Part shown: positions 47,401 to 58,255 of the stretch, in pieces
Numbering within the stretch: the first letter of the stretch is position 1
How the letters are laid out: each line of letters opens with the position of its first letter
NCBI GenBank assembly: GCA_025266875.1
Contig: JALLLT010000018.1
Span: 124,001 to 188,000 of the forward strand
Reading direction: 5' to 3'
From: Fennellomyces sp. T-0311
Lineage: Eukaryota; Mucoromycota; Mucoromycetes; Mucorales; Lichtheimiaceae
DNA: 64,000 nucleotides
Program-made: the position numbers and the translations under genes
Notes under the pieces: model-generated
Told to the model about the DNA's origin: nothing
Database searches by the model: none
Seen by the model: only the letters and a program-made list of their open reading frames with translations

Positions 47401-47508
47401 CATTTGGTGATGGTATTTGAAGAATGGAGTTGGTTCCCCAAGCTGATTGTTTGCCTCTTCCGAGGGACTGGGTGTTGGAGAATCTGACTCTTGCGCCATT
47501 TTCGACAT
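44449..47508 (-). CDS. AMD1: AMP deaminase
   Basis: Converts AMP to IMP and ammonia in the purine nucleotide cycle; about 800 residues. Thirteen exons from the start: 47508-47389, 47322-47145, 47090-46804, 46753-46699, 46646-46562, 46510-46405, 46351-46229, 46175-45935, 45881-45815, 45753-45605, 45553-45305, 45246-44930, 44874-44449; all phases agree. The zinc-binding HxH is in [20 protein letters not shown]; further active-site blocks are [23 protein letters not shown] and [20 protein letters not shown]. The N-terminal regulatory part is low-complexity (Ala/Thr run). ATG 47508 is preferred over one two codons short of 47499 only by position. Exon 4 was placed by the family block [13 protein letters not shown]. 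The last 60 residues are variable. Confidence 0.94.
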
Positions 47509-47566
47509 GAAGTAATGGGGAAAAAAAGACAAGAAATTAAAAAGACACGCGCCACGACGGGAAAAG

Positions 47567-49279
47567 TCAGGTTTTTACTATCTGCAAGAAAAAGGCTACA
47601 TTGGCTAAATATGGTATCCCATTGTAGACGGTATTTTCACTGATTATTGTTATTATTGTCGCCGACTCCCTACACCGCCTAATCAGTTGCATGCATTCAT
47701 CATCTTGCCTTCCAACACGTACCGGATGACCGAATCCAAACCACCACACCAAGATGGCAATGACCACGCAAAGGATGATGACAAGCACGAGACAGCACCA
47801 TTTTTTCTACATGATTGATCAGTGATACATGCTTAATACGATTGCACATTGCCGACCCACATGCCGCGTAGCCCTTGCGCTGCGAATAGCCTTTGAAATC
47901 ATGCTGTTGCCTTGTTGCAGATGACCAACTGTCTGATCCGCATTCTGCTCCACATTCGTCATCACCTCGCCCTGTTGTTCCACAAGCATCGACATGTCTA
48001 AAAATAGTTGGTGTAATTCCTGATACTATGGTTACACGCCGTGTTTTCCTCTCCTAGCAACAAATGGTTACCGTAATGGTCTTTTCAATGCGCTTGATAT
48101 CATCATGACGCGTTTGGACTTCGGACAGTACCGCACGAGCTTGGTTTGTGCGGGTAGCATGCATGAGCTGTTATTCCCAAGTCAGTTACTTTCAGGACAG
48201 ATTATGATAAAATTTTACCGATTGTGCAAAAACTTGAGGCGAATCATCTGAATCAATGAACCGATCCACTTCGTCCTGCGTAGCATCCGGTTTTACTTTT
48301 GACGTGCGCGTCAGAATAGTGAAAATCCATACAATTAAGCACTTGCTCACCAATTCTGATTTGTCGCTCCACACGTTGACGGTACTTTTGTTCGTATGTG
48401 CGTTCCACATCCTGATATCGCTGGATTGTTTCCAGAAATCTTTTCCTTAAAGCAGCAGTCTATTCCTCATCAGCTAGTCTGTTTGTTTGCTCCATCCACA
48501 ATCCTGCTACCTGGGACCGTCGAATTTGTGAATCTGAATCCACCCCCACGCGCGCATTGGAAGCCTCCAAAGCTATCCTTTCTGTTTTAGCATCACCTTT
48601 GGTGGCGACCATCGGCATCCAAACCTTTGATCCTGTCTCTCAAATTGATATTCTGACTCTGCGTATTACGCTTGATTTGGGCCAATTCCCTCGATATTTG
48701 TCGCGATTGTTGCTCGTTAAAGCTAACCAGCGCGGATGTATGCAGGCGTTCTATCCTATCGACGTTGTCGCTCACAGTCGCTATTTCCGTTTTCAAAGAA
48801 TCCACCTAGATAACCATCCCGTATATGAACAACCAAGGTAGTATACCTATTCCCCCGCCTCTTACTTCTTGAAAGAATCCGTCCATAGATTCTAAATCGG
48901 CCTGTGGTCGTTGACGTGGCGTTGGTTGCATTTCAATAGCTTCATGGTTAATGGGATTGCGAGCATTGTCGTTGGAATAATCTTTGTAATCGTCCTCGTC
49001 ATCGAAGGGTGTCGATGCTTGTGATCGGTATGAACGCGTTGGTTGCTGAGCTGAACGGTATCCTGCAGGTGTCCGACGAGGCCCAAATTCTTGACTGCAA
49101 GCAAGTGGCACAAGCTTAGTGTAACATTCATTGTCTGGAATGATTGCATACTACCTATCCCTTCTGCCGTCATCGTCGCCCTAAAGACTGAGTAAATGAC
49201 GTGATGCATAAAAGGAGTGAGTGGGGTGAAAGTTTACTCTTAGCTCTGCAGTGCGGTCTCTGCTAAATGAATAAGACAT
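47567..49279 (-). CDS. Plasma-membrane syntaxin (Qa-SNARE, Sso1/2 type)
   Basis: t-SNARE for exocytosis. Exons from the start: 49279-49238, 49180-49155, 49094-48866, 48805-48625, 48581-48511, 48459-48351, 48295-48219, 48167-48072, 48019-47861, 47806-47567. An acidic, Ser/Arg-rich N-terminus leads into the Habc bundle (VDSLKTEIATVSDNVDRIER; RYQDVERTYEQKYRQRVERQ), then the SNARE helix (IKRIEKTITELHQLFLDMSM, LVEQQGEVM with the central-layer Gln), and one transmembrane helix (CCLVLVIILCVVIAILVWWF). The in-frame TAG at about 48462 is removed by an intron at 48460-48510. As drawn, about 50 residues follow the membrane helix, unusual for syntaxins; a last intron with donor GTACGT at about 47730 would end the protein two residues after HP instead. 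So the 3' limit is uncertain. Confidence 0.88.
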
Positions 49280-51808
49280 TGGATCGGTGCGCAAAGGAAG
49301 AAGGAAATTGGCATGGCCAGGGAGCGCCAGTCCATAAAAAATGATTCGGATACGAACTGATGGGTTTCCATGACCATCGCAGGGGTGACTACTGTTGTCT
49401 TTGTAGTGGAACGACAAGTGTGTAATGATCAAGAGGCAAAAGGAAAACTTCTTGAAAATGAGTATATTGATCATATTTATCAATGGTGCCATATTCTGCA
49501 TCCTATATGTCCATTCTCATATATCCCTCGATTGATAAACGGCCGACGAATGATCTTCGCTGCATTCGACCTCAATTTATTGCTCATTCATTCGCTTTGT
49601 CACACTCCCCAAAGTGATCGTCGCTTTATACTTTGTCAAATGACACAGGAGAGACCTTGTGTTTTCTAGAAGCACCCGGCGAATCCGGTCCGAACCGCTT
49701 TTATCCAGATACTGTGAAGTTAAGACTGGACTTCAAATTATATATGGAGTAATCTTTCTAAGGTGGACACGGCCTGCATGAAAAATGTACGTTGCACAAA
49801 GCCATATTCAGCCTCCACACCCGAACGTCTCACTTTTTTCACCTTCACTCACAGTTTCGGTCTCAATGAGCTCATTCAGCCAGTGCCAGTTAACGCATCA
49901 TCGCTACGATATATCCGGCTATTAATGATCCCAACGTATTCATAACGTGATAATCCCTAACTGATAGGCCAATCGCAATTAGTACGATCTATAGACACCA
50001 GCTCAGCGTGAATGAACCGACGTAAGCTTCTTTTCCCTCCTCATACTGCTTATTTTGAGAATACTTCTGTGGCTATCTGCAATAATAGTCTCATTAACTC
50101 TGCCTTTTCCTAATTTCCCACGCGAACTCCAAAAATTTGACTCAAAAGACGTAAAGCAAGTGCGTAACATAATAATACCATAACGTACTGTTTATAAAAG
50201 ATAATTGGGATACGACACCCTAATATGTGCTCATTCGACGTTCTCTAGGAAAACGAGAGAGCATGTATCTGGTTAGATTAGGTTTAAGAACGTTTTCTTT
50301 TATTATTTGACTAGTATAGATAACCCCTCTATCATCCTTCACAAAGGATACGTGAATTGACCGTGGCTTTCTTTGTTCACTAGGGATTGTATCCACTCAT
50401 TTGTAAAAATCGGATTCGGTACACGCGGTGTTCCTGAAAGTATTTTTCACCAATAATTGTGTGTAACACAGGCAGATGTCGAGAATCATTTACAGAAGCA
50501 ACGAACAAGTAACTAGCTGTTAATGTCGGCCTATCATCAAAGATTTTGAAAATGATAAAGTTAGATGAGTGAAATCAGCAGCAGTTCTTTAAAACAAATA
50601 TACCTTACCATCGTGAACTAGCCAATTCAAAACCTATTGGATACAGAATGTCCATAATGCTGTACAGAATGAGAACACGCATAAAATGAACAAAGTGTCT
50701 ACCAGCTGCGGTAATCATTTCACTCTCCACAATTAATTCCCTTCCCCCATACATGGTACCTAGATCTCTGGCCCCTCGTTACAGCCACATTACTGATAAG
50801 AATCGGATATATCAGTGTTGAAAGCATTTGATAACGGTGATGTTGTCTGTGAAAACAAGTAAAAATCTGCCGAGTATGCGTTATGCATAAAGCGCGTGTC
50901 ACAGCAACAAAAGCCTTGTCGCGGGAAAAATTGGAGGTCTGTGGGAAAAGTGTTGGGGGGATAAACTGGCCCAGATCCTCGGAATCACTTCCTGGATTTG
51001 AGATTGAATGTTGCAAAACCCGAGGTGAAGGTTCGATCACATGTGCTTTCTGCGTAGAGGATTTGTTTGCAGGATCGGATATGACCCTTGCTATAGTTAG
51101 TTGAGTTCGAGGCGCGATACTTGCTGGTGCTGGGTTACGTCCTATGACAATACAAAAAAAAAAGAACTAGTGGGTCACAATCTTTTTCATGTGTCGAACA
51201 GTAACACCAAGTTGAGCCAACCTAATATGGAACAAGCCCGAAGCGCGCGTTTCTCTCAGTGACAGCCCAATGCAACCATTGTGATATTCGTTGATCAGAA
51301 TGAATCATTTTTGCGATTTCTTATGACGCTCGTTATGTGTTTCTACGATACGTTTAAGCAAATTATTTTTAAGCAGTGTCTCGGTAGCATTCCCATAACG
51401 GGATGAGGACTTAAAATGTTGATCATTGTTGTCTGTTGTTTATATATGCATGCATACACCCACTTGTCCATTTCAGTACGGAAAATAACTTTAATACCTT
51501 AGCTTAGATTTTTTGAGAAAATAAAATGAAGTGGATTTCAGTGCTTATGCGATTTAAACGCCGTGCCTTGTACTTATCCCGGGGATCCATACGCCAGTGA
51601 TAAGATGCTCCATTATAACTGTTGTCCGAAGGTCCTTGCCCAAGGTGATGGGTTGTTTGCGAGCCTCGGTATGTAGAAAAAAAGTAGTCAAAACAAACCA
51701 GTTTGACGAAACTACTTGTAGTTTCTCCGCGTTCGGCAACATAAACTTAGCAACGGTTGCGCAGCATTAAATCTCTGCTTTCACCACTTCTTTCTTGTAA
51801 TACAAACC
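49280..51808. other. Gene-poor zone downstream of the syntaxin 5' end
   Basis: About 2.5 kb of AT-rich sequence. No gene supported; short plus frames at 49370-49669 and 49763-49945 are unrecognised. At about 51195-51245 the string GAGCCAACCTAATATGGAACAAGCCCGAAGCG resembles 10755-10790 of the F-box gene, perhaps a second tiny relic of that family. Confidence 0.4.
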
Positions 51809-52617
51809 ATGTCGTCAGAAGAATTTATGCTGCCCACCGAACTCAATGTTCCTGGTACGTAACAACGATATTAAGAACGTTCCGAGAAGACGCTTATGAC
51901 CGTCACCTTTTTAGAATTCTGGAAGCAAAGCTACATGGAGTGGAAGAATATAACAAAATATGACTTCCGTTACATTTCCACCACTTTAACTGCCAAAAAA
52001 TCTGAAGCGCATATTGCATACCGGCAAGACATTGAAAGTATGATGCAAGCGACGAAGCAAATATCACGAATGCAGCAAACGTTAGCTGTTTGCAAGAAAG
52101 TCTTGAAGGTTAGTATCATATGCGATTTTTGTATTGTTTCTTGAGTTAACGTGGAAAAATACGCCACAGGATATAAGCAAAGACATAGGCAACGCGTTTT
52201 TCTGGGAGACCGAAGCAGAAAGTTCTTTGAAGCTTGCCGTTGCTTCACTCACAGTAGAGGTAAAAGCAATTTTGACAAACTTTGTTGGCGAGTGTCATTG
52301 AATAATTTTTATAGCAATAAGTTACAAGTGGCCCGTCAAAAATCAGCAGCGGACGTCCTGGGCGAGCTCGGCTCGCATGAAAGTAATCCTCGTCTCAGCA
52401 GTGACTCGACTGATGGTACTACAAATGATGATGTTGCCGGAACGACGCCTAAGCGAAGTGCAGAAGAAGACCAGGTAAGGTGCATATACGTAGAAAAGTA
52501 AATTCTGTAATTTACTGATGACATTACGGTACTATGCTAAAGTCTGAACCAGCCAAGACATCCAGAATCCGTGTTCCTATTTTCGTGGAACCCTTCCTCA
52601 ATGGGCAAGATTTTTAA
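51809..52617 (+). CDS. Small uncharacterised protein, predicted helical/coiled-coil
   Basis: Five exons with consistent phase: 51809-51854, 51915-52108, 52170-52259, 52322-52474, 52543-52617, giving 185 residues. It starts MSSEEFMLPTELNVPEFWKQ. The middle is a long amphipathic helix region (SEAHIAYRQDIESMMQATKQ and onward to VCKKVLK), then an acidic Ser/Asp/Thr-rich linker, ending with a basic patch and RVPIFVEPFLNGQDF. I do not recognise a family. The exon-intron regularity, a good ATG and the absence of stops argue for a live gene. It is the only apparently intact gene in this decayed zone. The acceptor at 52322 was chosen because the nearer AG leads straight to a stop. Confidence 0.6.
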
Positions 52618-52930
52618 TAAAAATACAGAGAAATGAAGCGATAATTTTGATGTATTCACATGTATAGGTGAAAATTTATTGTTTACATTTTTGATAACCG
52701 TCGATATGAAGCAAGTAGATAACACTCGAAGCTGACGACTTGAGGGGACTTTTGGCAGCGGAAAGGGCTGAAATGTTACTTGTGTAACAAATATGACAGG
52801 TATGTTGCAGGTTTGTTCAGAACCTGTTGATACGATCTATTAGAGAGATGTTTATACGAGATCTCTGGATAATCTAATAATACATCTACTTTTTTTATAC
52901 TTTGTTCGTTGCTTTTCTTTCACTTTCCAT
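52618..52930. other. Short spacer
   Basis: About 310 bases with a presumed 3' end of the small gene; nothing else recognised. Confidence 0.4.
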
Positions 52931-55094
52931 ACACTGCCGCTATGCCAAAGAGAAAAGTTGCTGCAGCTCACAAAAGATAATGAACTGTTGATGCAGGCTG
53001 AAATTCTGCCTATTTCTCGGTAAGTCCAAGCATTTGAATTTGTCAAAGTAATAATTTGCTTCTCTTAGATTGCCGGTTACTCTTTGTGAAAGTCGCGATA
53101 TCGTGTAAGTTTGTCACTTAATCTTCGGCACTTAAGAAGACTCATTATTGTTTTTTAGATCTCTTAAGATTTGAATGCCATCAATGTACGAATTGTGAGG
53201 TAAGTAAGGTTTTGAATCGTGTAGCAACAACACTTGTGTAATACTTTCGATTTAGATACTTCCTTTTTTATTGGGACACCATGGTAAGCGCTGACAGTAT
53301 GTTTTCTATCTTCATACTAACACATTTACCTGCTCTAGGACACGCGTCGCTTTCGTCCACCGGTTGACATCATCAGTCAGAGACGTGACGCGGCACTTCT
53401 TTGGTTGACAATACTAACACAATTCTGTAATGATTGGAACGGTGAGCCAGATAGTATCGAATTATCAGCACACTACAAGCACAGCGCGATGATCGTCAGT
53501 GGCTGGTTCAGTGGAATAACACTGCTTCCAAAGCGCATCTCTTTTGCTACGTATCCTCCTGTACTGAGTGATCTCACATGACTTCTGCTCCTTCCCAGTA
53601 AGGTGATTTTTTTTTGGTGTTCTCTGTTGAGCAGGTTATACGCCCAGAGGTCCCGGCACCCAAATAAGGAATTACCTTTTATAATTCAAAAGTAAATACT
53701 TTAAACATTCGAGTTTCCGTGCAGCGCCACTTGGTGACGGTTTATGTAACGAAACGCATGTCCATCAGATATTGTGAGTATATCAGACACTACAATGTTT
53801 CCAGCGGGTACTAATTTTGTTCTCCAGGTCGTTACATGATGTGATGCTTCTAACACCTGAACAATATCCTAATCAAATGCGGGATGTACTTGGCGATACA
53901 GTCCTGAAAAATCATGCATGCCAAAATGTGCCAAAGCCTATACGAGGAGAAATAATTTGGAGACGGCACGGCAGGCCTGGCAGACCTTGCCTATGTATGT
54001 ACTATTCCATGCATATCTCCTCGTGAATACTAATACATTCATTAGAATCTGAAGAAAGGCCGTGAAAGCACCATGGGTGCTATTAGAAAATTGATAAACA
54101 TGCCAGACGATAAAAAGCCTGCACAAACGAAAGTTCTCCTTGGCTTATCCAATCTGTAGGTGTTGCAAGATACTCTTAAGGTTACGATAGTTATGCATAA
54201 TCGCTCACACTTTCCATTACAGTGTACAGAAGCTTCCAAAGAAGACATTGCTCGAAGACGAACCACAGGGCGAAACGGAGCTATGGAGCAGCACTTTCGA
54301 TCCAGTGCTGACACCCATATTCTCATGTCCGGAACGTGATGTCCTGCTTCGCTGGTAAGACTTGCTGTTGACTTAGGATCTATCACCTTTAGCTGCTGAT
54401 GAAATTTTAACTTGAAAGGTCAAATGTCATTCCTGCAGAAGGAAGCCTAAGCAGTGTGCTGAACATGCGACCGGATGCCATCATCTGTCAGATTGATCAA
54501 TTGCGGTGGAGCCTGTCGTTGGGTCATGGAGAAGCAAAGCTTTCGGAACCGAACCCAAATATTGATGCCTTAGCACAAGATCTGCTTCGACTTGCTGTAC
54601 TGAACAAGAAGCCACTGATGAACTCGTCACTGAAAGCAGCTATTGCTTTTCAAATTCACGGTACGTATATTCTGTTTTCCAGTGTGTTTTACCCTATCAC
54701 AATTTTGTGACACTCGATGATTATTACAGGTTATCGCACCAAAGTCTATATGACTAAACCTATCGCCGGTTCAACCATTCTCACAATGACGGAGGTGCTG
54801 TCGATGAAGTTTCCTCGCTCAGTGGAAGAACTCGATATGTTTGTAACTCGTCACAACCTCGAGAGACTTGTTCACTTGCACGACGTTTTCTGGGGAAATT
54901 GCTTCGTCGGCAATGACAACCAGCACACCGAAACCCCAGAGAAGAAAGGCGACGAATGTTCAACGTTCGACTTCTACACCACTGACAGCATTAGGCAGTC
55001 ATCACCGGACCGTCGTCGTAGATGTAGTTTACGCTATTATGTGGTATTGCTTAACGAGAAAAGGTTTTCGAATAACGAGACCAAAATAAGATGA
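52930..55094 (+). pseudogene. Decayed multi-exon gene of unknown function
   Basis: A run of exon-like blocks separated by short GT-AG introns: about 52960-53019 (LLQLTKDNELLMQAEILPIS), 53071-53107, about 53165-53200 (RFECHQCTNCE), 53257-53283 (YFLFYWDTM), 53340-53580 (DTRRFRPPVDIISQRRDAAL, then WFSGITLLPKRISF), 53708-54010, 54050-54157, 54222-54354, 54420-54660 and 54731-about 54990. The later blocks are convincing (VQKLPKKTLLEDEPQGETEL, VLNMRPDAIICQIDQLRWSL, ILTMTEVLSMKFPRSVEELD). Near 53910 one extra base shifts the frame relative to the copy at 57.8 kb (CMPKCAKAYTRR), so this copy is broken. Repeat A begins at about 55025 and may have cut its 3' end. I know no function for the family. Confidence 0.45.
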
Positions 55095-55560
55095 TGTTTT
55101 ATTGAGGAAAACTACTCTCTATTTATGCCGATGATGCGTCGGGATGGAAAGTATAAATAATTATGTCTAATAGGTCAAAGAACCATGTTATCGCCGAGTC
55201 TCTAAGACCTTGCCATCTTATGTCAATTAATCTGAAGGTCATACAAGGCCTTAGTTATCGGAATTGCTCTGCCTGATCGGTAAAGCAGGATCAAAGTTGG
55301 ACAAGCAAACAAATAAGACAATCGATAGCTGTACGGTTGCTGATGTCGCAATAACAACGGATATAAACAAGGACTAAGGAAATGTGTGTAACCATCGATG
55401 ATGGTGTATGTCGAGAATACGACACTGCGTACTAGATCACGACATTTCGCAACAGCAGTTTCGACGCATCAATAAATAAAGTCAGCGATCAATAAATACC
55501 TTGTATACATCACAGATCAAGGCAATATCTCCAATCAAAACATTTCGTGATGCGGGCTAC
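55025..55560 (+). repeat. Dispersed repeat A, copy 2
   Basis: Second copy of the element at 7080-7560, same strand, directly after the decayed gene. The shared blocks are listed with copy 1. It ends near GATGCGGGCTACCGA (about 55552), a string also present at about 5970. Confidence 0.6.
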
Positions 55561-57269
55561 CGAAAAATTAAATTAACAGCCAAGTGTAGAGACGTACGAC
55601 CATCATGAGATTCATTCCTTCGGAGTTCTTACTCATTCTCGTCCTATATCCTGACTTATCTCGCGTACGGCTCTTATTTCCTGTAGGACGATACAAAGAA
55701 ACAACAAGTGAACGAGAAACCCACCAGTTTCTCCAGAGACGAACTGATCTACCTTTGAAAATACCTCAACTGGTTCAACAACACAGCATGTCGTCTCGTG
55801 CTATGAAATTTCATATTTCGCTGCAAGAGCAACCATTACCTTCAGACCCTTAGAAACCTGGAGAATACACTAACGTGTTTTCTTCAACGCTGAACATTTC
55901 TGGCTCCGCGGTATGATGGCTTGACTTACGTGTGTATCTGTGTATTACGGTAGATCCAATCTGAAAGCAAATCGCTGTAAATAGTGATAGACAGGTTGGC
56001 AGCCCCACCAACTTTTCTTTTTTCCTTTCTCTCTCTCTCTCTCTCTCCCTCTTGTATTATCATATCATATATATTATCATCATCAGTATTAAAAAAAAAA
56101 AAGATGTACAAAAACCAAAAACAATAAATAATATAAAAACCCGAAACCCACAAGTACCTCAAACACCCACAATTACCCAATAGAGTAGCCCAGTAGCCAG
56201 AATCTTCTTTGCTGCGGCACTCTACATCTCAATTACTGCGGCAGCTGCGCCACCACTAGCCAGCAATTAGCCTGCATGAACAACACCAATCACCTTTACC
56301 CCCACTGCTGCGGCAACTACACCATCATCAATTGGTTACCGTACGCACCTATCACAGCTAGAATAGCTAGTGCTGCGCCATTGTATCGAAAGATATAAAT
56401 AAGAAGCGCTTTTCATTAAATAAACATTGGTCAATTGATTACATTTATCAACACCCCAACCTAAATACTTTATAGTTATCAGTGTTGTTTAGTATCCTGC
56501 AATTAGGATTACTGTTTATCGATCAAGCAATAAAGACAATTTGCTTTCCTACCCATTTTCTATTTTCAATCCTCAATCCTCTTTAGGATCCCTTTATACA
56601 AACGTCCGTAACAAACGATATTGTTGCTGGTGCTCACTATATTTTGGTGTACTCAACTACCAATTTACACAACAACCGACTACTGTACACCTGACTCAAA
56701 ACGGCGCCAACAATAGTTAGAAATTTGAATTAATAACTTTGTTCCAGTTATATTCATTGACTAATATATCCATGGAATTGAAAGAAATGTTCTTCTATTA
56801 CGTTGTTGCTGTGGTTAAACGGATAACCTTTTACTACTGCTTGCATAATTTTTCACCGGAAAGTTTGATTAATGTAATAAACTATCGAAACTTGTGGGAC
56901 CTTCTGCTCTATATGGAGCAGTTTATCGAAAAACTTAAACTAAAAGCTCTATCTTGGGTGGTCTGAATAAACTCCCTGGTTACAAATAAGGGTGTTTTTA
57001 TCTCTGTCTCTTGTCTTTGGTAATTCATTTTGATGCGTTGATAGACTACTTGCATCAATTTTTGTCACACTTGACACATCCAGCATTCGGCGCTTTCATC
57101 TACGAGCAAGTAAATTGACATGTGCTACGCTAAGCAGAATCACACAGGTCTGTATCTGTATATTTATTCTATTGTCATAGCACTGAACAGTAATTTGCGG
57201 CCCGTGTAGTCATGTTGGTGACGGTGGCACATACAGTAGTTGAAAAGTTATAAATTTAATGTGGAAGGT
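55561..57269. other. Gene-poor zone with a possible LTR remnant
   Basis: No gene supported. A frame at 55605-55853 is unrecognised. Between TGTATTACGG (about 55939) and CCGTAACA (about 56614) lies a 670-base stretch with a CT run (56027-56048), an A run, and CTGCGGCA-rich motifs at 56210-56380; near-inverted ends of the TGTTACGG...CCGTAACA kind are common in LTRs. No matching second LTR or internal coding region was seen, so this is only suggestive. Confidence 0.3.
56027..56048 (+). repeat. CT microsatellite
   Basis: About ten CT units in gene-poor sequence; similar CT tracts at 61731-61775 and 62844-62857 precede genes instead. Confidence 0.85.
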
Positions 57270-57480
57270 ATTAGACCTACTCCTATAGGTATATGGTCTC
57301 TTCCTTGAGATACTATGTGTAAGATAAAGACATAGGCTTACAGAGACCGTGCCTGAAAAAACCCAGAAGATGAAAAAAGCCAGGTTGATATGGAAAGTGA
57401 AAGAAAAAAATATATACAGAGAACAGTGCAGGTGAAAAAGCCGAAACGAAGAAGGGAAGTGTTGCGAGTATCCTGGATTT
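57270..57480 (+). repeat. Dispersed repeat B, copy 2
   Basis: Diverged match to 6165-6345, same strand; see copy 1 for shared blocks. Limits approximate. Confidence 0.4.
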
Positions 57481-57624
57481 CCACACAATTATGTGCGGCT
57501 TCCTGGGACGGTTGGAGGTGTAGCTTGCAAAGAAGCTGAGTGGGTTGGGCGAGATCTTAATGTAAAAAGCGGGATTCTACTGTTGAATCCAGGATACCAT
57601 TGCTAATCTGCTCAATACATTTAA

Positions 57625-58125
57625 ATAATTGGGTTTCCATGCAGCGCCATCTGGTGACAGTTTGCCCAACGAGACGCATATTCATCAGATTTTGTGAGGG
57701 TATCAGAAACTATAGTGTTTCCAGCGACACTTTTGCCCGGTACTAACTTTGTTCCCTAGGTCATTGCATGATACCATGCTTTTAAAGATCGGATCAATGT
57801 CCTAGTCGAATGCGGGAGGTATTTGGCGATGCAGTCCTAAAACCATGTATGCTTCAATGTGCGAAAGCTTATACAAGGAGAAAGAATTTGAGGACGGCAC
57901 GGCGCGCCTGGCCAACCTTGCCTATGTATGTACTATCAAGAGCATATCTCCTCATGAATACTAATACATATGTACGTGAAAAACGCATTCCAGACTCGAA
58001 TATTCTTGTGATGACGGAATATTGGCCAAGGAGCTTTGTCGCGGACAAGAGGTGGTGCACCGGAACGGCATATGTAACCGCACACCTTCGTTGGTGCATC
58101 CAAAGACTGGTAGCATCCCTCTGAT
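57625..58125 (+). pseudogene. Partial, internally deleted copy of the unknown gene at 52.9-55.1 kb
   Basis: Bases 57630-57970 match 53705-54030 closely: GCAGCGCCA(C/T)(T/C)TGGTGAC, GTTTCCAGCG, GCGGGA(T/G)GTA(C/T)TTGGCGAT, CAGTCCT, GACGGCACGGC and CTTGCCTATGTATGTACTAT. Here the frame runs open through 57810-58124, reading VLKPCMLQCAKAYTRRKN and TLPMYVLSRAYLLMNTNTYV. It then jumps to SNILVMTEYWPRSFVADKRW, which corresponds to STILTMTEVLSMKFPRS of the other copy, so the four exons between are missing. No start or upstream exons exist. A truncated duplicate. Confidence 0.65.
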
Positions 58126-58255
58126 ATCCCGATTTTGGAGTATGTACTGCCAAATTGAGAGAATAAAAATGCGAGGGGATCTTAGTACTAAAAGAAAGAA
58201 TGCGCGTCTTTATAATGTTTGTACAGATAATTTTGATGATGATAAAAGAATACAG

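Noticed and set aside
25987..47508. APRT and AMP deaminase as a purine-salvage gene cluster.
   Set aside because: They lie 18 kb apart on opposite strands, separated by unrelated genes; ordinary chance linkage explains it.
35250..47508. Secondary-metabolite gene cluster around the P450 genes.
   Set aside because: No polyketide synthase, peptide synthetase, terpene synthase, transporter or pathway regulator is present near the P450s.
48460..48510. In-frame TAG in the syntaxin gene read as a premature stop.
   Set aside because: A 51-base intron with good GT and AG borders removes it and restores the conserved helix, so the gene is intact.
49670..49745. String CCGGTCCGAACC...GATACTGTGAAGTTAAG looks like part of a 5S rRNA gene.
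   Set aside because: Spacing between the two blocks is about 17 bases too long and the rest of the 5S consensus is missing on both sides.
51020..51045. GGTTCGATCAC resembles a tRNA B box.
   Set aside because: No matching A box at the correct distance and no cloverleaf can be drawn; no other tRNA candidate was found.
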